Below are positions 44,765 through 54,188 of a stretch of DNA of 64,000 nt, one piece after another. The DNA is from Terriglobales bacterium (GTDB lineage: Bacteria; Acidobacteriota; Terriglobia; Terriglobales; Acidobacteriaceae). The stretch covers positions 43,388 through 107,387 of the forward strand of contig DASTZZ010000021.1 of NCBI GenBank assembly GCA_035764005.1, given 5' to 3'. The position numbers were made by a program, and so were the translations under genes. Every line of letters begins with the position of its first letter. Positions within the stretch are counted from its first letter, which is position 1. The notes under the pieces were generated by a model that saw only the letters and a list, made by a program, of their open reading frames with translations, was not told the DNA's origin and ran no database searches.

Positions 44765-45994
44765 ATGATTAGACTCACCGGCCTGATTGGCATCGTCGGC
44801 ATCGTTGGACTGGCGTATCTTTTCTCCACCAACCGCAAAGCCGTTCGTCTGCGCACCATCGCCTGGGGCCTTGGACTCCAGCTCGTTTTCGCAGTGATTG
44901 TGCTGCGTTGGACCTTCGGCCAGCGCATCATGAGCGCCGCCGGGGACGGCGTCACCAAGCTACTCGGATACTCCGCCGCCGGCGCCCAGTTCGTGTTTGG
45001 AGCGCTAGGCATACCCGCTCCGCCGGTTGGATTCGTCTTTGCTTTCCAAGTTCTGCCGACGATCATCTTCATCTCGGCATTCTTTGCGCTCTTGTATTAC
45101 ATCGGCCTCATGCAACTCATCATTCGCTTCTTCGCCTGGCTGATGAAGCTGACCATGGGCGTGAGCGGCGTGGAATCGCTCAATGTCGCGGCATCGATCT
45201 TCATGGGTCAGACCGAGGCCCCGCTCACCATCCGCCCATTTCTCCCCGAGTGCACGCGGTCGGAGCTGATGACGATCATGACCGCCGGCATGGCGCACGT
45301 TTCGGGCGGGATCATGGCGGCATATATCGCATTCGGCGTCGAAGCCAAACATTTGCTCGCTGCCGTCATCATGACTGCTCCGGGAACGATTCTGATGGCC
45401 AAACTTCTCGTTCCCGAAACGGAAATGCCGAAAACGCAAGGCAAGGTCGAGATGTCGGAAGAAGACATGCACAAGGACGATAACGTCCTCGGCGCCATCG
45501 CGCGCGGCACCATCGACGGCGGACAACTGGCCTTCAATGTCGCCATCATGCTCATTTCGTTCCTGGCGTTGATCGCGCTCATCAACGGGATCTTTGGCGG
45601 AATTCATCGCCACGCTGCATTCTTTCCGGTCAGCCTTGAAAGCTTGCTAGGGCACATCTTCGCGCCAGTGGCTTATGCGATTGGCATTCCCTGGCACGAT
45701 GCCATCTCAGTCGGAAATCTGCTGGGGACACGCATGGTGATTAACGAACTGGTCGCGTATCAGGCGTTAGGCGCCGTGAAAGCAGCACTCGATCCGCGTT
45801 CCGTCACTATCGCGACCTTCGCGCTCTGCGGCTTCGCGAACTTCTCCTCGATAGGAATCCAGATCGGCGGCATCGGAGCGTTGGCCCCGAATAAACGTTC
45901 CGAATTGGCAAAGCTAGGCTTCCGGGCCATGCTGGCTGGGACCATGGCCAATCTGATGTCGGCGTCGATCGTGAGCTTGTTAGTGCAGCACTGA
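44765..45994 (+). CDS. Concentrative nucleoside transporter, CNT/NupC family
   Basis: A 409-aa inner-membrane symporter for nucleosides (proton- or sodium-driven). It has about eight hydrophobic segments, the CNT core MGQTEAPLTIRPFLPECTRS, HVSGGIMAAYIAFGVEAKHL and the C-terminal signature GGIGALAPNKRSELAKLGFR. It follows cdd and the phosphorylase on the same strand, so uptake, deamination and phosphorolysis are encoded together. ATG 44765. Confidence 0.93.
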   Translation: MIRLTGLIGIVGIVGLAYLFSTNRKAVRLRTIAWGLGLQLVFAVIVLRWTFGQRIMSAAGDGVTKLLGYSAAGAQFVFGALGIPAPPVGFVFAFQVLPTIIFISAFFALLYYIGLMQLIIRFFAWLMKLTMGVSGVESLNVAASIFMGQTEAPLTIRPFLPECTRSELMTIMTAGMAHVSGGIMAAYIAFGVEAKHLLAAVIMTAPGTILMAKLLVPETEMPKTQGKVEMSEEDMHKDDNVLGAIARGTIDGGQLAFNVAIMLISFLALIALINGIFGGIHRHAAFFPVSLESLLGHIFAPVAYAIGIPWHDAISVGNLLGTRMVINELVAYQALGAVKAALDPRSVTIATFALCGFANFSSIGIQIGGIGALAPNKRSELAKLGFRAMLAGTMANLMSASIVSLLVQH

Positions 45995-46012
45995 GGGTTG
46001 CCGATGCACCAC

Positions 46013-46143
46013 AGAACCGTCGGCGGTAGCCGATGGGGCAGCCGCGCGGTTGCGGCTGCGCAATCGAGATTGTTGGCTGTACGGCATCACTCGGAGCTGG
46101 CCATCCGGCCATCTCCGACCCATCGGCTACCGCCGACGTTCCG
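46013..46143. repeat. Intergenic inverted repeat, family R5 (copy b)
   Basis: Arms GAACCGTCGGCGGTAGCCGA + TGGG and CCCATCGGCTACCGCCGACG + TTC are inverted; an inner GCAGCCGCGCGGTTGCGGCTGC hairpin is present. It lies between the convergent nucleoside transporter and amino-acid permease genes and reaches the permease stop codon. Confidence 0.8.
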
Positions 46144-47574
46144 TTACCGGGTCGAGACACTCTGCGCGAACTCGCTGTGTTTGCGGCTGTAGAAGAAGTA
46201 GATCGCTAATCCAATAAAAAGCCACACGAAAAATCGCACCCAGGTGATGAGCAACAGCCCGCTCATCAGCGAGACGCAGAGCACAACCGAAATCAGTGGG
46301 AAGAGCGGCACCAGCGGCACACGGAACCCCCGTGGACGCTCCGGCTGCGTTCTTCGAAGAACGATCACTCCAAGGGAAACGAGGACGAAAGCAAACAAAG
46401 TCCCGATATTCGAAAGATCCGCCGCATCCCCAATATCTACAAGCCCAGCCGGAATACCCACGGCAGCCCCGGCGATCCAGCTCGACCAGTGCGGCGTTTT
46501 GAACCTGGGATGAACTGCGGAAAAAATTCGCGGCAGCAGCCCATCACGCGACATGGCAAACCAGATTCGCGTTTGCCCATATTGGAACACCAGCAGCGAC
46601 GAGATCATGCCCATCAGCGCGCCGATGATAATCACCGCTTGAAAAGCCGGCTTGGCTCCGAGATGCTGCAGGGCGTAAGCCACCGGGGCCATAGCCGCAT
46701 CGCCGGAGAGAAACGTCGTGTACTTCATCATCGCCAGCAGTACCAGCGCGACTCCGACGTAGAGAATTGTGCACACGATGAGCGAAGCGATGATGCCAAA
46801 GGGAATGTCACGCTGAGGCATCTTGGCTTCTTCGGCAGCGGTAGACACCGAATCGAAGCCGATATAGGTGAAGAAAATGATCGCGCCACCCGCGAGAATA
46901 CCGCTGAATCCCGCCGGTGCAAACGGATGCAGGTTCGCCGGACTGGCAAGCATTCCGCCGACCACGAGAAACGTGAGGATCGCACCGATTTTAATGACGA
47001 CCATCACATTGTTGGCTTCGGCGGACTCGCGCACGCCGCGCACAAGTAGCACGGTCAAGACGAAGACGATGAGGAATGCAGGAAAGTTGAAATAAGCGCC
47101 CGTCCACTGCCCTCCTTGCCAAACAGGGTTCGACCATTTGTCAGGAAGCAGGATGTGGAACTGTGCGAGCTGTGACTTGAAATACCCGCCGAATCCGATC
47201 GCTACGGCGACATTGCTGACCGCGTACTCGAGAATCAAGTCCCAGCCAATCACCCACGCAAAGATCTCTCCCAGCGTGGCGTACGAGTAAGTGTACGCGC
47301 TTCCCGCGATGGGAATCATCGATGCCAATTCGGCGTAGCACAGCCCGGCAAAACTGCAAGCAATAGCAACCAGAATGAATGAAATCGCAATCGCCGGGCC
47401 GGCAGGCGGACGCCCGTGCATGATCACGCCGGAAGTGGTTCCGTGCTGAATGAGATTGAGGAAGAGATCGAGCACCTGTGCCTTGAAAATCGACGGCACC
47501 GCAAAATGCTCGCCCGCAGCCGCAGTGCCAGTCAGAACGAAAATTCCAGAACCGATGATCGCGCCGATCCCCAA
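46144..47574 (-). CDS. APC-superfamily cationic amino-acid permease (N-terminus unresolved)
   Basis: At least 476 aa, with 12-13 hydrophobic segments and APC motifs (LGIGAIIGSGIFVLTGTAAA, ASMIPIAGSAYTYSYATLGE, FFTYIGFDSVSTAAEEAKMP). It is closest to the CAT group (YfnA-like) transporters. The first start codon in frame is TTG 47574, but family-like sequence continues in frame upstream (KKSIDKLIANSEEPEHRLKK, TLGPWSLTA) to about 47682. No ATG, GTG or TTG occurs before the in-frame TGA. Either CTG (47682) starts it or a one-base shift separates it from its true start. Confidence 0.88.
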   Translation of the reverse strand: MGIGAIIGSGIFVLTGTAAAGEHFAVPSIFKAQVLDLFLNLIQHGTTSGVIMHGRPPAGPAIAISFILVAIACSFAGLCYAELASMIPIAGSAYTYSYATLGEIFAWVIGWDLILEYAVSNVAVAIGFGGYFKSQLAQFHILLPDKWSNPVWQGGQWTGAYFNFPAFLIVFVLTVLLVRGVRESAEANNVMVVIKIGAILTFLVVGGMLASPANLHPFAPAGFSGILAGGAIIFFTYIGFDSVSTAAEEAKMPQRDIPFGIIASLIVCTILYVGVALVLLAMMKYTTFLSGDAAMAPVAYALQHLGAKPAFQAVIIIGALMGMISSLLVFQYGQTRIWFAMSRDGLLPRIFSAVHPRFKTPHWSSWIAGAAVGIPAGLVDIGDAADLSNIGTLFAFVLVSLGVIVLRRTQPERPRGFRVPLVPLFPLISVVLCVSLMSGLLLITWVRFFVWLFIGLAIYFFYSRKHSEFAQSVSTR

Positions 47575-47823
47575 GGCTGTAAGCGACCACGGTCCGAGAG
47601 TTTTCTTTAACCGATGCTCCGGTTCTTCGGAGTTGGCGATGAGCTTGTCGATGGATTTCTTGGCAAGAAGTTGGCTGGGCAGAGCAGGCTCCAGGCAAAG
47701 GTGTGAATACGGGAACCCACGATTTCAAAGGAAGTTGGCGCTTAGGTCAAGGGAGAAAGGAATCGGGTCATCGGGTCATCGGGTGAAGTGAAACCGAAAA
47801 CATGACGCGGATTTCGCGGATGG

Positions 47824-48219
47824 GACGCGGATCAACGCGGAAGATTAGGAGTGTAGGGCAAACTGCATCCGAAACGCACCATCATTTGTGTCAGAGCAGC
47901 GCAGGCGAGAGCCGCAAACGAAAGCCTAACTTCCGCCAAATACGCGTCCCATCCGCGCAATCCGCGTCGTGTTTTGGTTTTGGTGTTGCTTCTCACTTCA
48001 CCCGATGACCCGATCACCCGACGCGGATTCACGCGGAAGATTGGGAATGTAGGGCAAACTGCATCCGAAACGCACATCATTGTGTCAGAGCAGCGCAGCC
48101 GAGAGCCACAAACGCAAAGCCTGGCCTCCCGCGAAATCCGCGTCCCATCCGCGCAATCCGCGTCGTGTTTGGTTTTGGTGTTGCTTCTCACTTCACCCGA
48201 TGACCCGATCACCCGATCA
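47824..48219. repeat. Tandem duplication of a ~197-base unit, family R3, with inverted flanks
   Basis: Two direct copies (about 47824-48019 and 48020-48219) share GACGCGGAT, ACGCGGAAGATT, TAGGGCAAACTGCATCCGAA, CAATCCGCGTCGTGTTT and CACTTCACCCGATGACCCGA. To the left, 47765-47823 carries the same words inverted (ATCGGGTGAAGTG, ACATGACGCGGATTTCGCGG), so the whole block is a long palindrome plus a duplication. It fills the gap between the permease and clpB genes, both transcribed leftward. A relative lies at 59229-59359. Confidence 0.85.
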
Positions 48220-48227
48220 CCCGATCC

Positions 48228-50885
48228 TCACGATGGGCTTTCCACCGTCTCCAAGCGCGCGGAGCGCTCGCGTTGGCCGGAGCGCTCCACTTCGAAGGTT
48301 AGACGGTCTTTCTTTTTGTCGGTGTCGATCACGACATGATCGCCGTGCAGCACTTCGCCATCGAGGATCTTCATTGCCAACGGGTCCTGCACCAGGCGCT
48401 GGATCGCGCGCTTGAGCGGACGCGCGCCATACACGCGGTCATATCCTTCCTTGAAGATCAACTCCTTGGCTGCCGCCGTTACTTCGATCGAGATTCTGCG
48501 GTCGGCCAGCAGCTTGCGCACGTTCGCCAGTTGCAGATCGACGATGCGAATCAATTGTGCCTCTTCGAGCGGACGGAAGATGATGATGTCGTCGACGCGA
48601 TTCAGGAACTCGGGCCGGAAGTGCGACTGCACTACTTCCATCACCTGCTTGCTCGCACGATCAAATGCGTCGCGCGTCGCCAGAGCTTCGGTATTCAGGT
48701 AAGTCGCGCCGAGGTTCGACGTCATGATGATGACCGTATTCTTGAAATCAACTGTGCGGCCTTTGCTGTCGGTCAGTCGGCCATCATCGAGAATTTGCAG
48801 GAGCACGTTGAAGACGTCGTTGTGCGCCTTTTCGATTTCGTCGAATAGGATGACTGAGTAGGGACGACGGCGCACGGCTTCGGTAAGCTGTCCTCCTTCG
48901 TCGTAACCGACGTATCCCGGAGGCGCGCCGATTAGACGTGCGACTGCGTGCTTCTCCATGTACTCGGACATGTCGATGCGAATCATGTTGTGTTCGTCGT
49001 CAAACAGGAATTCGGCCAACGCACGCGCCAACTCGGTTTTTCCGACGCCGGTCGGACCGAGGAAGATGAACGACCCGATCGGACGACGTGGATCACTCAA
49101 CCCTGCGCGTGAACGCCGAATCGCGTTTGAAACGCGCTGCAACGCGGCGTCCTGTCCGATAACGCGCTCGCGCAGACGCGCTTCCATGTTGACCAGCTTC
49201 TTGACCTCGCCTTCGAGCATTTTCGAAACGGGAATGCCGGTCCACTTGGAGACGATGCGTGCTACATCCTCTTCATCGACCTCTTCTTTCAACATGCGAG
49301 TCGCAGGACCTTTCCCGTCGTGCGCACTGGCTTTCGCCAACTCGGCTTCTGCCTGCCGCAACACGCCATAGCGAATCTCGGCCACGCGCTGCAGATTTCC
49401 GCGGCGCTCTTCCTGCTGCTCTTCGATCTTCAGCTTCTCGATGCGTTCTTTAAGCTCCTGCACGCGCCCGATGGACTGCTTTTCTTCTTTCCAGCGGGCT
49501 TTCAGCGCATCAGCCTGCTCGCGAAGTTCTGCGAGTTCTTTTTCGACAGCAGAGAGACGATCCTGTGAATTCGGATCGCTCTCGCGCTTGAGCGCCTGAC
49601 GCTCGATCTCGAGCGAAGTCATACGGCGTTCGAGTTGATCGATTTCGGTCGGCATCGAGTCGATCTGAATGCGCAGCGATGCGGCGGCTTCGTCGATCAG
49701 GTCGATAGCTTTGTCCGGCAGAAAACGATCGGAGATATAACGATGCGACAGCGTAGCCGCCGCGACGATTGCCGAGTCCTTGATGCGGACACCGTGATGA
49801 ACTTCGTAGCGTTCTTTGAGGCCGCGCAAAATTGAGATCGTGTCCTCGACGTTCGGTTCGCCGACGAAGACGATCTGGAAGCGTCGCTCGAGCGCGGCAT
49901 CCTTCTCGATGTACTTGCGGTACTCGTTCAGCGTAGTCGCGCCGATGGCGCGCAGTTCGCCGCGCGCAAGCGGCGGCTTGAGCATGTTTGAAGCGTCAAT
50001 CGCGCCTTCGGCTGCGCCGGCCCCGACAAGCGTGTGCAGTTCGTCGATGAACAGGATGATCTGCCCGGCCGAATCTTCGATTTCTTTGAGGACTGCCTTG
50101 AGACGATCTTCAAATTCGCCGCGATATTTTGCTCCGGCAAGCATTGAACCTAAATCAAGGGAGACGACTCGCTTGTTCTTCAAAATTTCCGGAACATCGC
50201 CGGAAATGATGCGACGCGCCAATCCTTCGACGATGGCAGTCTTGCCAACACCTGGCTCGCCGATTAGCACAGGATTGTTCTTGGTGCGGCGCGAGAGGAC
50301 TTGGATGACACGACGAATTTCTTCATCACGTCCGATCACCGGATCGAGCTTGCCTTTGCGCGCCAGATCGGTCAGGTCGCGAGCATAGCGCTCCAGCGCC
50401 TGGTACTTGGCTTCGGGATTCTGGTCCGTCACCTTCTGCGAGCCACGTACCTGCGTGAGGGCCTGCAGAATGACATCGTGCGTGGCGCCTGCGGCTTTCA
50501 GCAGACGCTGCGCCGTGTCGTTCCCGATCTGGGAGAGAGCTAGCAGTAGATGCTCGACGGAGACGTACTCGTCCTTGAAGGTGTCGGCCTGCTTGAATGC
50601 CGAGTCCATCACCTTCTGCAATGCCGCGGACATGTGCGGCTGAGCAGACTCGCCCGAGACCTTGGGCAGCTTCGCGATCTCCGAATTGGCGTCGCTCAGC
50701 AGCTTCTCCGGACCCACGCCGATGCGGCGCAGCACCGGCACAACGATGCCCTCTTTGTCTTCGAGCAGCGCTGCCAGCAGATGGATCGGCAGCAGCTCCG
50801 GATTGCCGTTTTCGGCCGCCAGTTCGCTCGCCTTCTGCACGGCTTCCTGTGACTTAACAGTTAATTTTTCCCAACGGATTGCCAT
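48228..50885 (-). CDS. clpB: Disaggregase ClpB
   Basis: ClpB is the Hsp100 ring ATPase that works with DnaK to rescue aggregated proteins. The 885-aa protein has an N-terminal Clp_N double repeat. AAA-1 has Walker [16 protein letters not shown] and [13 protein letters not shown]. The long coiled-coil M domain (about residues 410-530) identifies ClpB rather than ClpA/C. AAA-2 has [17 protein letters not shown] and [11 protein letters not shown]. The C-terminal D2-small domain is complete. ATG 50885 has an AGGA upstream. Inverted repeat R6 sits in its promoter region, and hsp20 follows upstream on the same strand. Confidence 0.96.
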   Translation of the reverse strand: MAIRWEKLTVKSQEAVQKASELAAENGNPELLPIHLLAALLEDKEGIVVPVLRRIGVGPEKLLSDANSEIAKLPKVSGESAQPHMSAALQKVMDSAFKQADTFKDEYVSVEHLLLALSQIGNDTAQRLLKAAGATHDVILQALTQVRGSQKVTDQNPEAKYQALERYARDLTDLARKGKLDPVIGRDEEIRRVIQVLSRRTKNNPVLIGEPGVGKTAIVEGLARRIISGDVPEILKNKRVVSLDLGSMLAGAKYRGEFEDRLKAVLKEIEDSAGQIILFIDELHTLVGAGAAEGAIDASNMLKPPLARGELRAIGATTLNEYRKYIEKDAALERRFQIVFVGEPNVEDTISILRGLKERYEVHHGVRIKDSAIVAAATLSHRYISDRFLPDKAIDLIDEAAASLRIQIDSMPTEIDQLERRMTSLEIERQALKRESDPNSQDRLSAVEKELAELREQADALKARWKEEKQSIGRVQELKERIEKLKIEEQQEERRGNLQRVAEIRYGVLRQAEAELAKASAHDGKGPATRMLKEEVDEEDVARIVSKWTGIPVSKMLEGEVKKLVNMEARLRERVIGQDAALQRVSNAIRRSRAGLSDPRRPIGSFIFLGPTGVGKTELARALAEFLFDDEHNMIRIDMSEYMEKHAVARLIGAPPGYVGYDEGGQLTEAVRRRPYSVILFDEIEKAHNDVFNVLLQILDDGRLTDSKGRTVDFKNTVIIMTSNLGATYLNTEALATRDAFDRASKQVMEVVQSHFRPEFLNRVDDIIIFRPLEEAQLIRIVDLQLANVRKLLADRRISIEVTAAAKELIFKEGYDRVYGARPLKRAIQRLVQDPLAMKILDGEVLHGDHVVIDTDKKKDRLTFEVERSGQRERSARLETVESPS

Positions 50886-50925
50886 GTGTGTGTCCTACTT
50901 AATCTTGATGCGTTGTGTCTGAGAA

Positions 50926-51000
50926 GGGCTATCGGCTTTCGGCTATCGGCGTTCGGCCAGTCAACTTTCACGATAAAAGATGGGCCGAAAGCCGACAGCG
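50926..51000. repeat. Intergenic inverted repeat, family R6, upstream of clpB
   Basis: GGGCTATCGGCTTTCGGC and a second GGCTATCGGC lie on the left; GGGCCGAAAGCCGACAGC lies inverted on the right, with a short AT-rich centre. It is 40 bases from the clpB start, where a promoter or 5' leader would be. No second copy is visible in the window. Confidence 0.65.
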
Positions 51001-51005
51001 CTTAG

Positions 51006-51073
51006 TCAGTACCGTCCGCGGTAGCGGATGGGTGAGCATCGACACACCCGGCTGCTACTGCAGACGGTACTGA
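51006..51073. repeat. Intergenic inverted repeat, R5-like (copy c)
   Basis: Perfect outer arms TCAGTACCGT / ACGGTACTGA, inner GCGGTAGCGGATGGGTG against CACCCGGCTGCTACTGC. The GCGGTAGC core is shared with R5 elements at 38886 and 46013. It abuts R6 between hsp20 and clpB. Confidence 0.7.
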
Positions 51074-51089
51074 GTTATCATCCGCCGGT

Positions 51090-51125
51090 AAAACAAAATA
51101 GGAGACGAACCAGGGGCCCGTCTCC
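51090..51125 (-). terminator. Rho-independent terminator after hsp20
   Basis: Read on the minus strand: GGAGACG, then GGCCCCTGGTT-type loop, CGTCTCC, then TATTTTGTTTT. It lies 30 bases beyond the hsp20 stop codon. The seven-base GC-rich stem with a T-rich tail supports termination. Confidence 0.8.
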
Positions 51126-51154
51126 CTCTTTCGGTTCCAACTTTACTCCTCGAA

Positions 51155-51661
51155 TTACGCTGCCTGGCTCTTGCCTTCGGCCTTGGTTCCCTCGACGGTC
51201 TTGCCCAGAGTTTTGCCGGAGCCGATGTTTACTTTGATCTGCTTCGGTTTCGCTTCGGCGCGCTTTGCCAGTTCGATCTTCAGCACTCCGTTCTCATAAT
51301 TGGCGCTGACGCTCTCCGGATCCAAGGTATTCGGCAGCGTGAATGAACGGGCGAAGCTGCCATAGCGGCGCTCAATGCGGTGGAAGTTCTCTTCCTTTTC
51401 TTCTTTTTCGAACTTGCGCTCGCCACTCACGGTGAGCGTGTTGTTCTCTAAACGAACATCGACATCGTCCTGATTGATGCCCGGGATTTCGAGCTTCAGC
51501 GTGACCTTGTGCTCGTCCTCGTAAACGTCAACGGCGGGAACGAAGCTGCCGGCGGTGGTCAGTTCGTCCTGACCTGTGCGGCCGTAGTCCTGAAAAAGGC
51601 TGTTCACGCGATTCTGCAATGAGGCAAGCTCACGAAAGGGGTCCCAACGTGTAACGACCAT
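51155..51661 (-). CDS. Small heat-shock protein Hsp20 (alpha-crystallin type)
   Basis: An ATP-independent holdase, 168 aa. After a short N-terminal arm (WDPFRELASLQNRVNSLFQD) the alpha-crystallin domain runs about residues 45-140: VPAVDVYEDEHKVTLKLEIP, NNTLTVSGERKFEKEEKEEN and the FTLPNTLDPESVSANYENGV-LKI end. A Lys/Ala-rich tail follows. A very strong ribosome site (GGAGGA, about eight bases before ATG 51661) supports the start. A terminator separates it from clpB, so it is its own transcript, although both are stress genes. Confidence 0.95.
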   Translation of the reverse strand: MVVTRWDPFRELASLQNRVNSLFQDYGRTGQDELTTAGSFVPAVDVYEDEHKVTLKLEIPGINQDDVDVRLENNTLTVSGERKFEKEEKEENFHRIERRYGSFARSFTLPNTLDPESVSANYENGVLKIELAKRAEAKPKQIKVNIGSGKTLGKTVEGTKAEGKSQAA

Positions 51662-52064
51662 AATGTTTTTTCCTCCGAAAGCGATTGAATCAAACTCTGC
51701 TTGGCATTCAGCCCAGCTATAGGCTTTGATGCTTACCTAAGCCGTAAAGAAGCATAAAATGTGAGTGTGCTGTTGTCAATAGTGTAATAGTTTGTAGTAT
51801 ATGACGTGTTTTCAGTTACATACTGATACAAGTATCCATAGGTTAGCTGGCCGCAGTCGCGAAGTTGAGAAACGCAATCCATCCCACTTCCGGCGTTCGC
51901 TTTTGAACAGACTGTCCCATCGACGAGCAGGTTCACCGACTTACCCTGCTAGCAGACCCCTTGGTCTGAGTAGCCTTTTCTTGTACTTAGAGGGAAGGAA
52001 CCGGTCGGCAGCTCAGTTGCGTATATCTCCGCAGACGTTTCTTCAGAGGAGTTGAGGGCACCTC
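51662..52064. other. Intergenic region hsp20-HEAT gene, no gene seen
   Basis: About 400 bases, partly AT-richer than the surroundings (tgtcaatagtgtaatagtttgtagtatatgacg split region near 51773-51805). It holds the hsp20 promoter on the left and the HEAT-gene leader on the right. No CIRCE-type inverted repeat was found. A 67-codon minus-strand frame (51733-51936) is Tyr/Thr-rich and lacks a ribosome site, so it is not called. Confidence 0.45.
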
Positions 52065-52520
52065 ATGAGGCAACACCGGGAAGCGATCGTCTTTTCGACT
52101 CTGCTGAGCTGCTTGGTTTTGTTCTGCGGCTTCATCGGCAGAGAGCCAGCCAACCCGACTCGTTCGACGGAAGACGGCATCAGCCGACACATTGCGCAGC
52201 TCCGCTCCGGGGAAGCGCAGCGCAGGGCAGCAGCCGCATATTGGCTAGGTAGCCGGGGTACGGCCGCAGAACGGGCGATTCCAGCACTGGTGGATCTGCT
52301 CGGCAACGCGACTCAGGTGGAAGTCTCGAAATACCGCAAGCCCGACTCGCCGGAGACCACTACTGCCACTTTGGGCGAGGAAGCCGCCGCCGCGCTGGTG
52401 AATATCGGCAAATCGTCGACGGACGCGCTCATCAAAATTCTGATCACTTCGCCCGAGCCGCACGCACGCGAAAACGCCGCCTGGGCGCTTGGAGCCTTGC
52501 ACCGTCGTCAGATGATTTAG
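52065..52520 (+). CDS. Small secreted HEAT-repeat protein
   Basis: A 151-aa protein from ATG 52065, with GAGTTGAGG upstream. Signal or anchor segment IVFSTLLSCLVLFCGFIG comes first. Then two or three HEAT/PBS-lyase-type helical repeats follow: IAQLRSGEAQRRAAAAYWLG, AERAIPALVDLLGNA, GEEAAAALVNIGKSSTDALI, ARENAAWALGAL. HEAT repeats mediate protein contacts; no catalytic residues visible. No operon partner; function unknown. Confidence 0.75.
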   Translation: MRQHREAIVFSTLLSCLVLFCGFIGREPANPTRSTEDGISRHIAQLRSGEAQRRAAAAYWLGSRGTAAERAIPALVDLLGNATQVEVSKYRKPDSPETTTATLGEEAAAALVNIGKSSTDALIKILITSPEPHARENAAWALGALHRRQMI

Positions 52521-52547
52521 CCGCCTCTTACTGGGCTGCAGTCGAAA

Positions 52548-52677
52548 GTTCCAATTTGGAACAAGAATTCCCTGAGGTTCCCTGATCCGTTCTTGTGCTT
52601 CTGGCGAGCATGGTCGCTAAGTCACATAGCAAAAGAGCTTGGACGGCGTTTTCCCTACTTTCCCTGATAAATCCCTG
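52548..52677. promoter_or_regulatory. Palindrome plus phased TTCCCTGA repeats upstream of folC
   Basis: A perfect palindrome GTTCCAATTTGGAAC lies at 52548-52562. TTCCCTGA occurs at 52568 and 52578 (10 bases apart) and again at 52660, flanked by TTCCCT at 52651 and ATCCCTG at 52670, so two arrays repeat at about one helical turn. The 297-base gap between the HEAT gene and folC has no gene. A regulator-binding region is the simplest guess. Confidence 0.4.
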
Positions 52678-52817
52678 CCTAAGTGACAAATTTGTGAAAA
52701 TTGGGCAGAATTTGCAGGTTTTTGCGAAGAGTCTGCGTAGATCACTGTATTTTTCGCTGTTCCTCGTGAAACCGGGAAAATCCGCAGTCTCATCCCGCCG
52801 TTTAGAATCGTTCACGA

Positions 52818-54161
52818 ATGCCTGCAACTTATGAATCCGCGGTGGAGAGGCTGCTGTCTCTCGCGCCCGAGCTTTGGACGCAGAAGGGGCAGAAGCCGCG
52901 TCGCAAGTTCGATCTCGAGCACATGCGCGTGCTCACCGAAGCTCTTGGCCATCCCGAGCGGCGGTTCCCGAGCGTTCTCATCGCCGGCACGAATGGCAAG
53001 GGTTCGACATCGGCCACGCTGGCCGGCATTCTGAAGGCATCGGGATACAAAACCGGCCTCTACACGTCTCCGCACCTGGTGCGCGTGAACGAGCGCATCG
53101 CCATCGATGGTGAGACTATCAGCGACGCCGAGTTCACCGAAGTACATTCGCGAATTGATGACGTGTCGGAATCGCTCGTTCGCGCGGGAAAACTCGATCA
53201 ACATCCCAGCTTCTTCGAGACGCTGACTGCAATGGCTTTCGAATACTTTGCGAGCGCAGGCGTGGAGATTGCGGTGCTCGAAGTCGGCATTGGCGGCAGG
53301 CTGGATGCGACAAATGTCGCCGATCCACTGCTCTCGGTCATCACCGACATTTCCCTCGATCACACAGAGTGGCTGGGAAATACACTCACCGAGATCGCAC
53401 GCGAGAAAGCGGGAGTTGTCCGGCGGAATGGGATTCTCGTCACTTTGCCGCAACATCCCGAGGTCAACGATGCGCTCGGCGAACGGGTGAGAGATCTGGG
53501 TGCTCGCGTGGTGAATGCCAGCCAGTACATGCCTTCGGTGACGCCCGCTGCTGACTCTTTCGAAATCAGCGAGAACGGCCTGCCACACAATCGTTATCCA
53601 CTGGAAGTGATGGGCGCGGAGATTACCGTTGATTCCCCCCTTGCCGGGCGGCACCAGACCCGAAACGTCGCGCTGGCGATCGCAGCGGCGGTCGAACTGA
53701 AACAGCGTTTCGGATACAGAATCACTCCTGCGGTGACCGCCACAGGAATCGCGAGCACGCACTGGCCTGGGCGCTTTCAGGTAATCCCGGGCTCACCTGA
53801 GATCGTGCTCGACGTCGCACACAATCCTGCGGGTGCCTGGGCGCTGCGCTCTGCCCTTTCGAGTCGCTATGACAATGCTCCGCTCACGATTATCTTCGGC
53901 GCCATGCGCGACAAGGACATCGCCGAGATCGGTGAGATCATTTTTCCGCTGGCTGAAGAAGTAATCGCCACACGCGTGAGCAGCCCACGCGCCGCATCGC
54001 CTGAAGAGATTCGCGAGCTAACTTCCCATATTGGAGTGCCAATCCTGGGTGGCGACGATTTGCAGGACGCTCTTCGCATCGCGCGAGAGCGCGGCAGAGT
54101 CACTGTGATCACCGGTTCTGTCTATCTCGTTGGGGCCGCACTGGGCTTAGTTGGCCAGTAG
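52818..54161 (+). CDS. folC: Folylpolyglutamate synthase / dihydrofolate synthase
   Basis: FolC adds glutamate to dihydropteroate and to folates. The 447-aa Mur-ligase-like protein has the P-loop IAGTNGKGSTSATLAGIL, GLYTSPHLVRVNERIAIDG, the Mg/ATP block VLEVGIGGRLDATNVADPLL and SLDHTEWLGNT, a loop with the carbamylated-Lys region and the C-terminal VLDVAHNPAGAWAL. Length is typical. ATG 52818. Upstream sequence carries phased repeats. Convergent with the cyclase gene. Confidence 0.95.
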   Translation: MPATYESAVERLLSLAPELWTQKGQKPRRKFDLEHMRVLTEALGHPERRFPSVLIAGTNGKGSTSATLAGILKASGYKTGLYTSPHLVRVNERIAIDGETISDAEFTEVHSRIDDVSESLVRAGKLDQHPSFFETLTAMAFEYFASAGVEIAVLEVGIGGRLDATNVADPLLSVITDISLDHTEWLGNTLTEIAREKAGVVRRNGILVTLPQHPEVNDALGERVRDLGARVVNASQYMPSVTPAADSFEISENGLPHNRYPLEVMGAEITVDSPLAGRHQTRNVALAIAAAVELKQRFGYRITPAVTATGIASTHWPGRFQVIPGSPEIVLDVAHNPAGAWALRSALSSRYDNAPLTIIFGAMRDKDIAEIGEIIFPLAEEVIATRVSSPRAASPEEIRELTSHIGVPILGGDDLQDALRIARERGRVTVITGSVYLVGAALGLVGQ

Positions 54162-54188
54162 GCATGCGCTTCGGTAATTCTCGATCTG

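Noticed and set aside
47824..48219. CRISPR-like direct repeats
   Set aside because: Only two units of about 197 bases, no short spacers and no cas genes; better described as a tandem duplication of a palindromic element.
51733..51936. 67-codon minus-strand frame rich in Tyr/Thr
   Set aside because: No ribosome site or recognisable signal peptide, and it lies in the hsp20 upstream region; low-complexity sequence.
52812..53762. 316-codon minus-strand frame
   Set aside because: Antisense to folC, which has complete Mur-ligase motifs.
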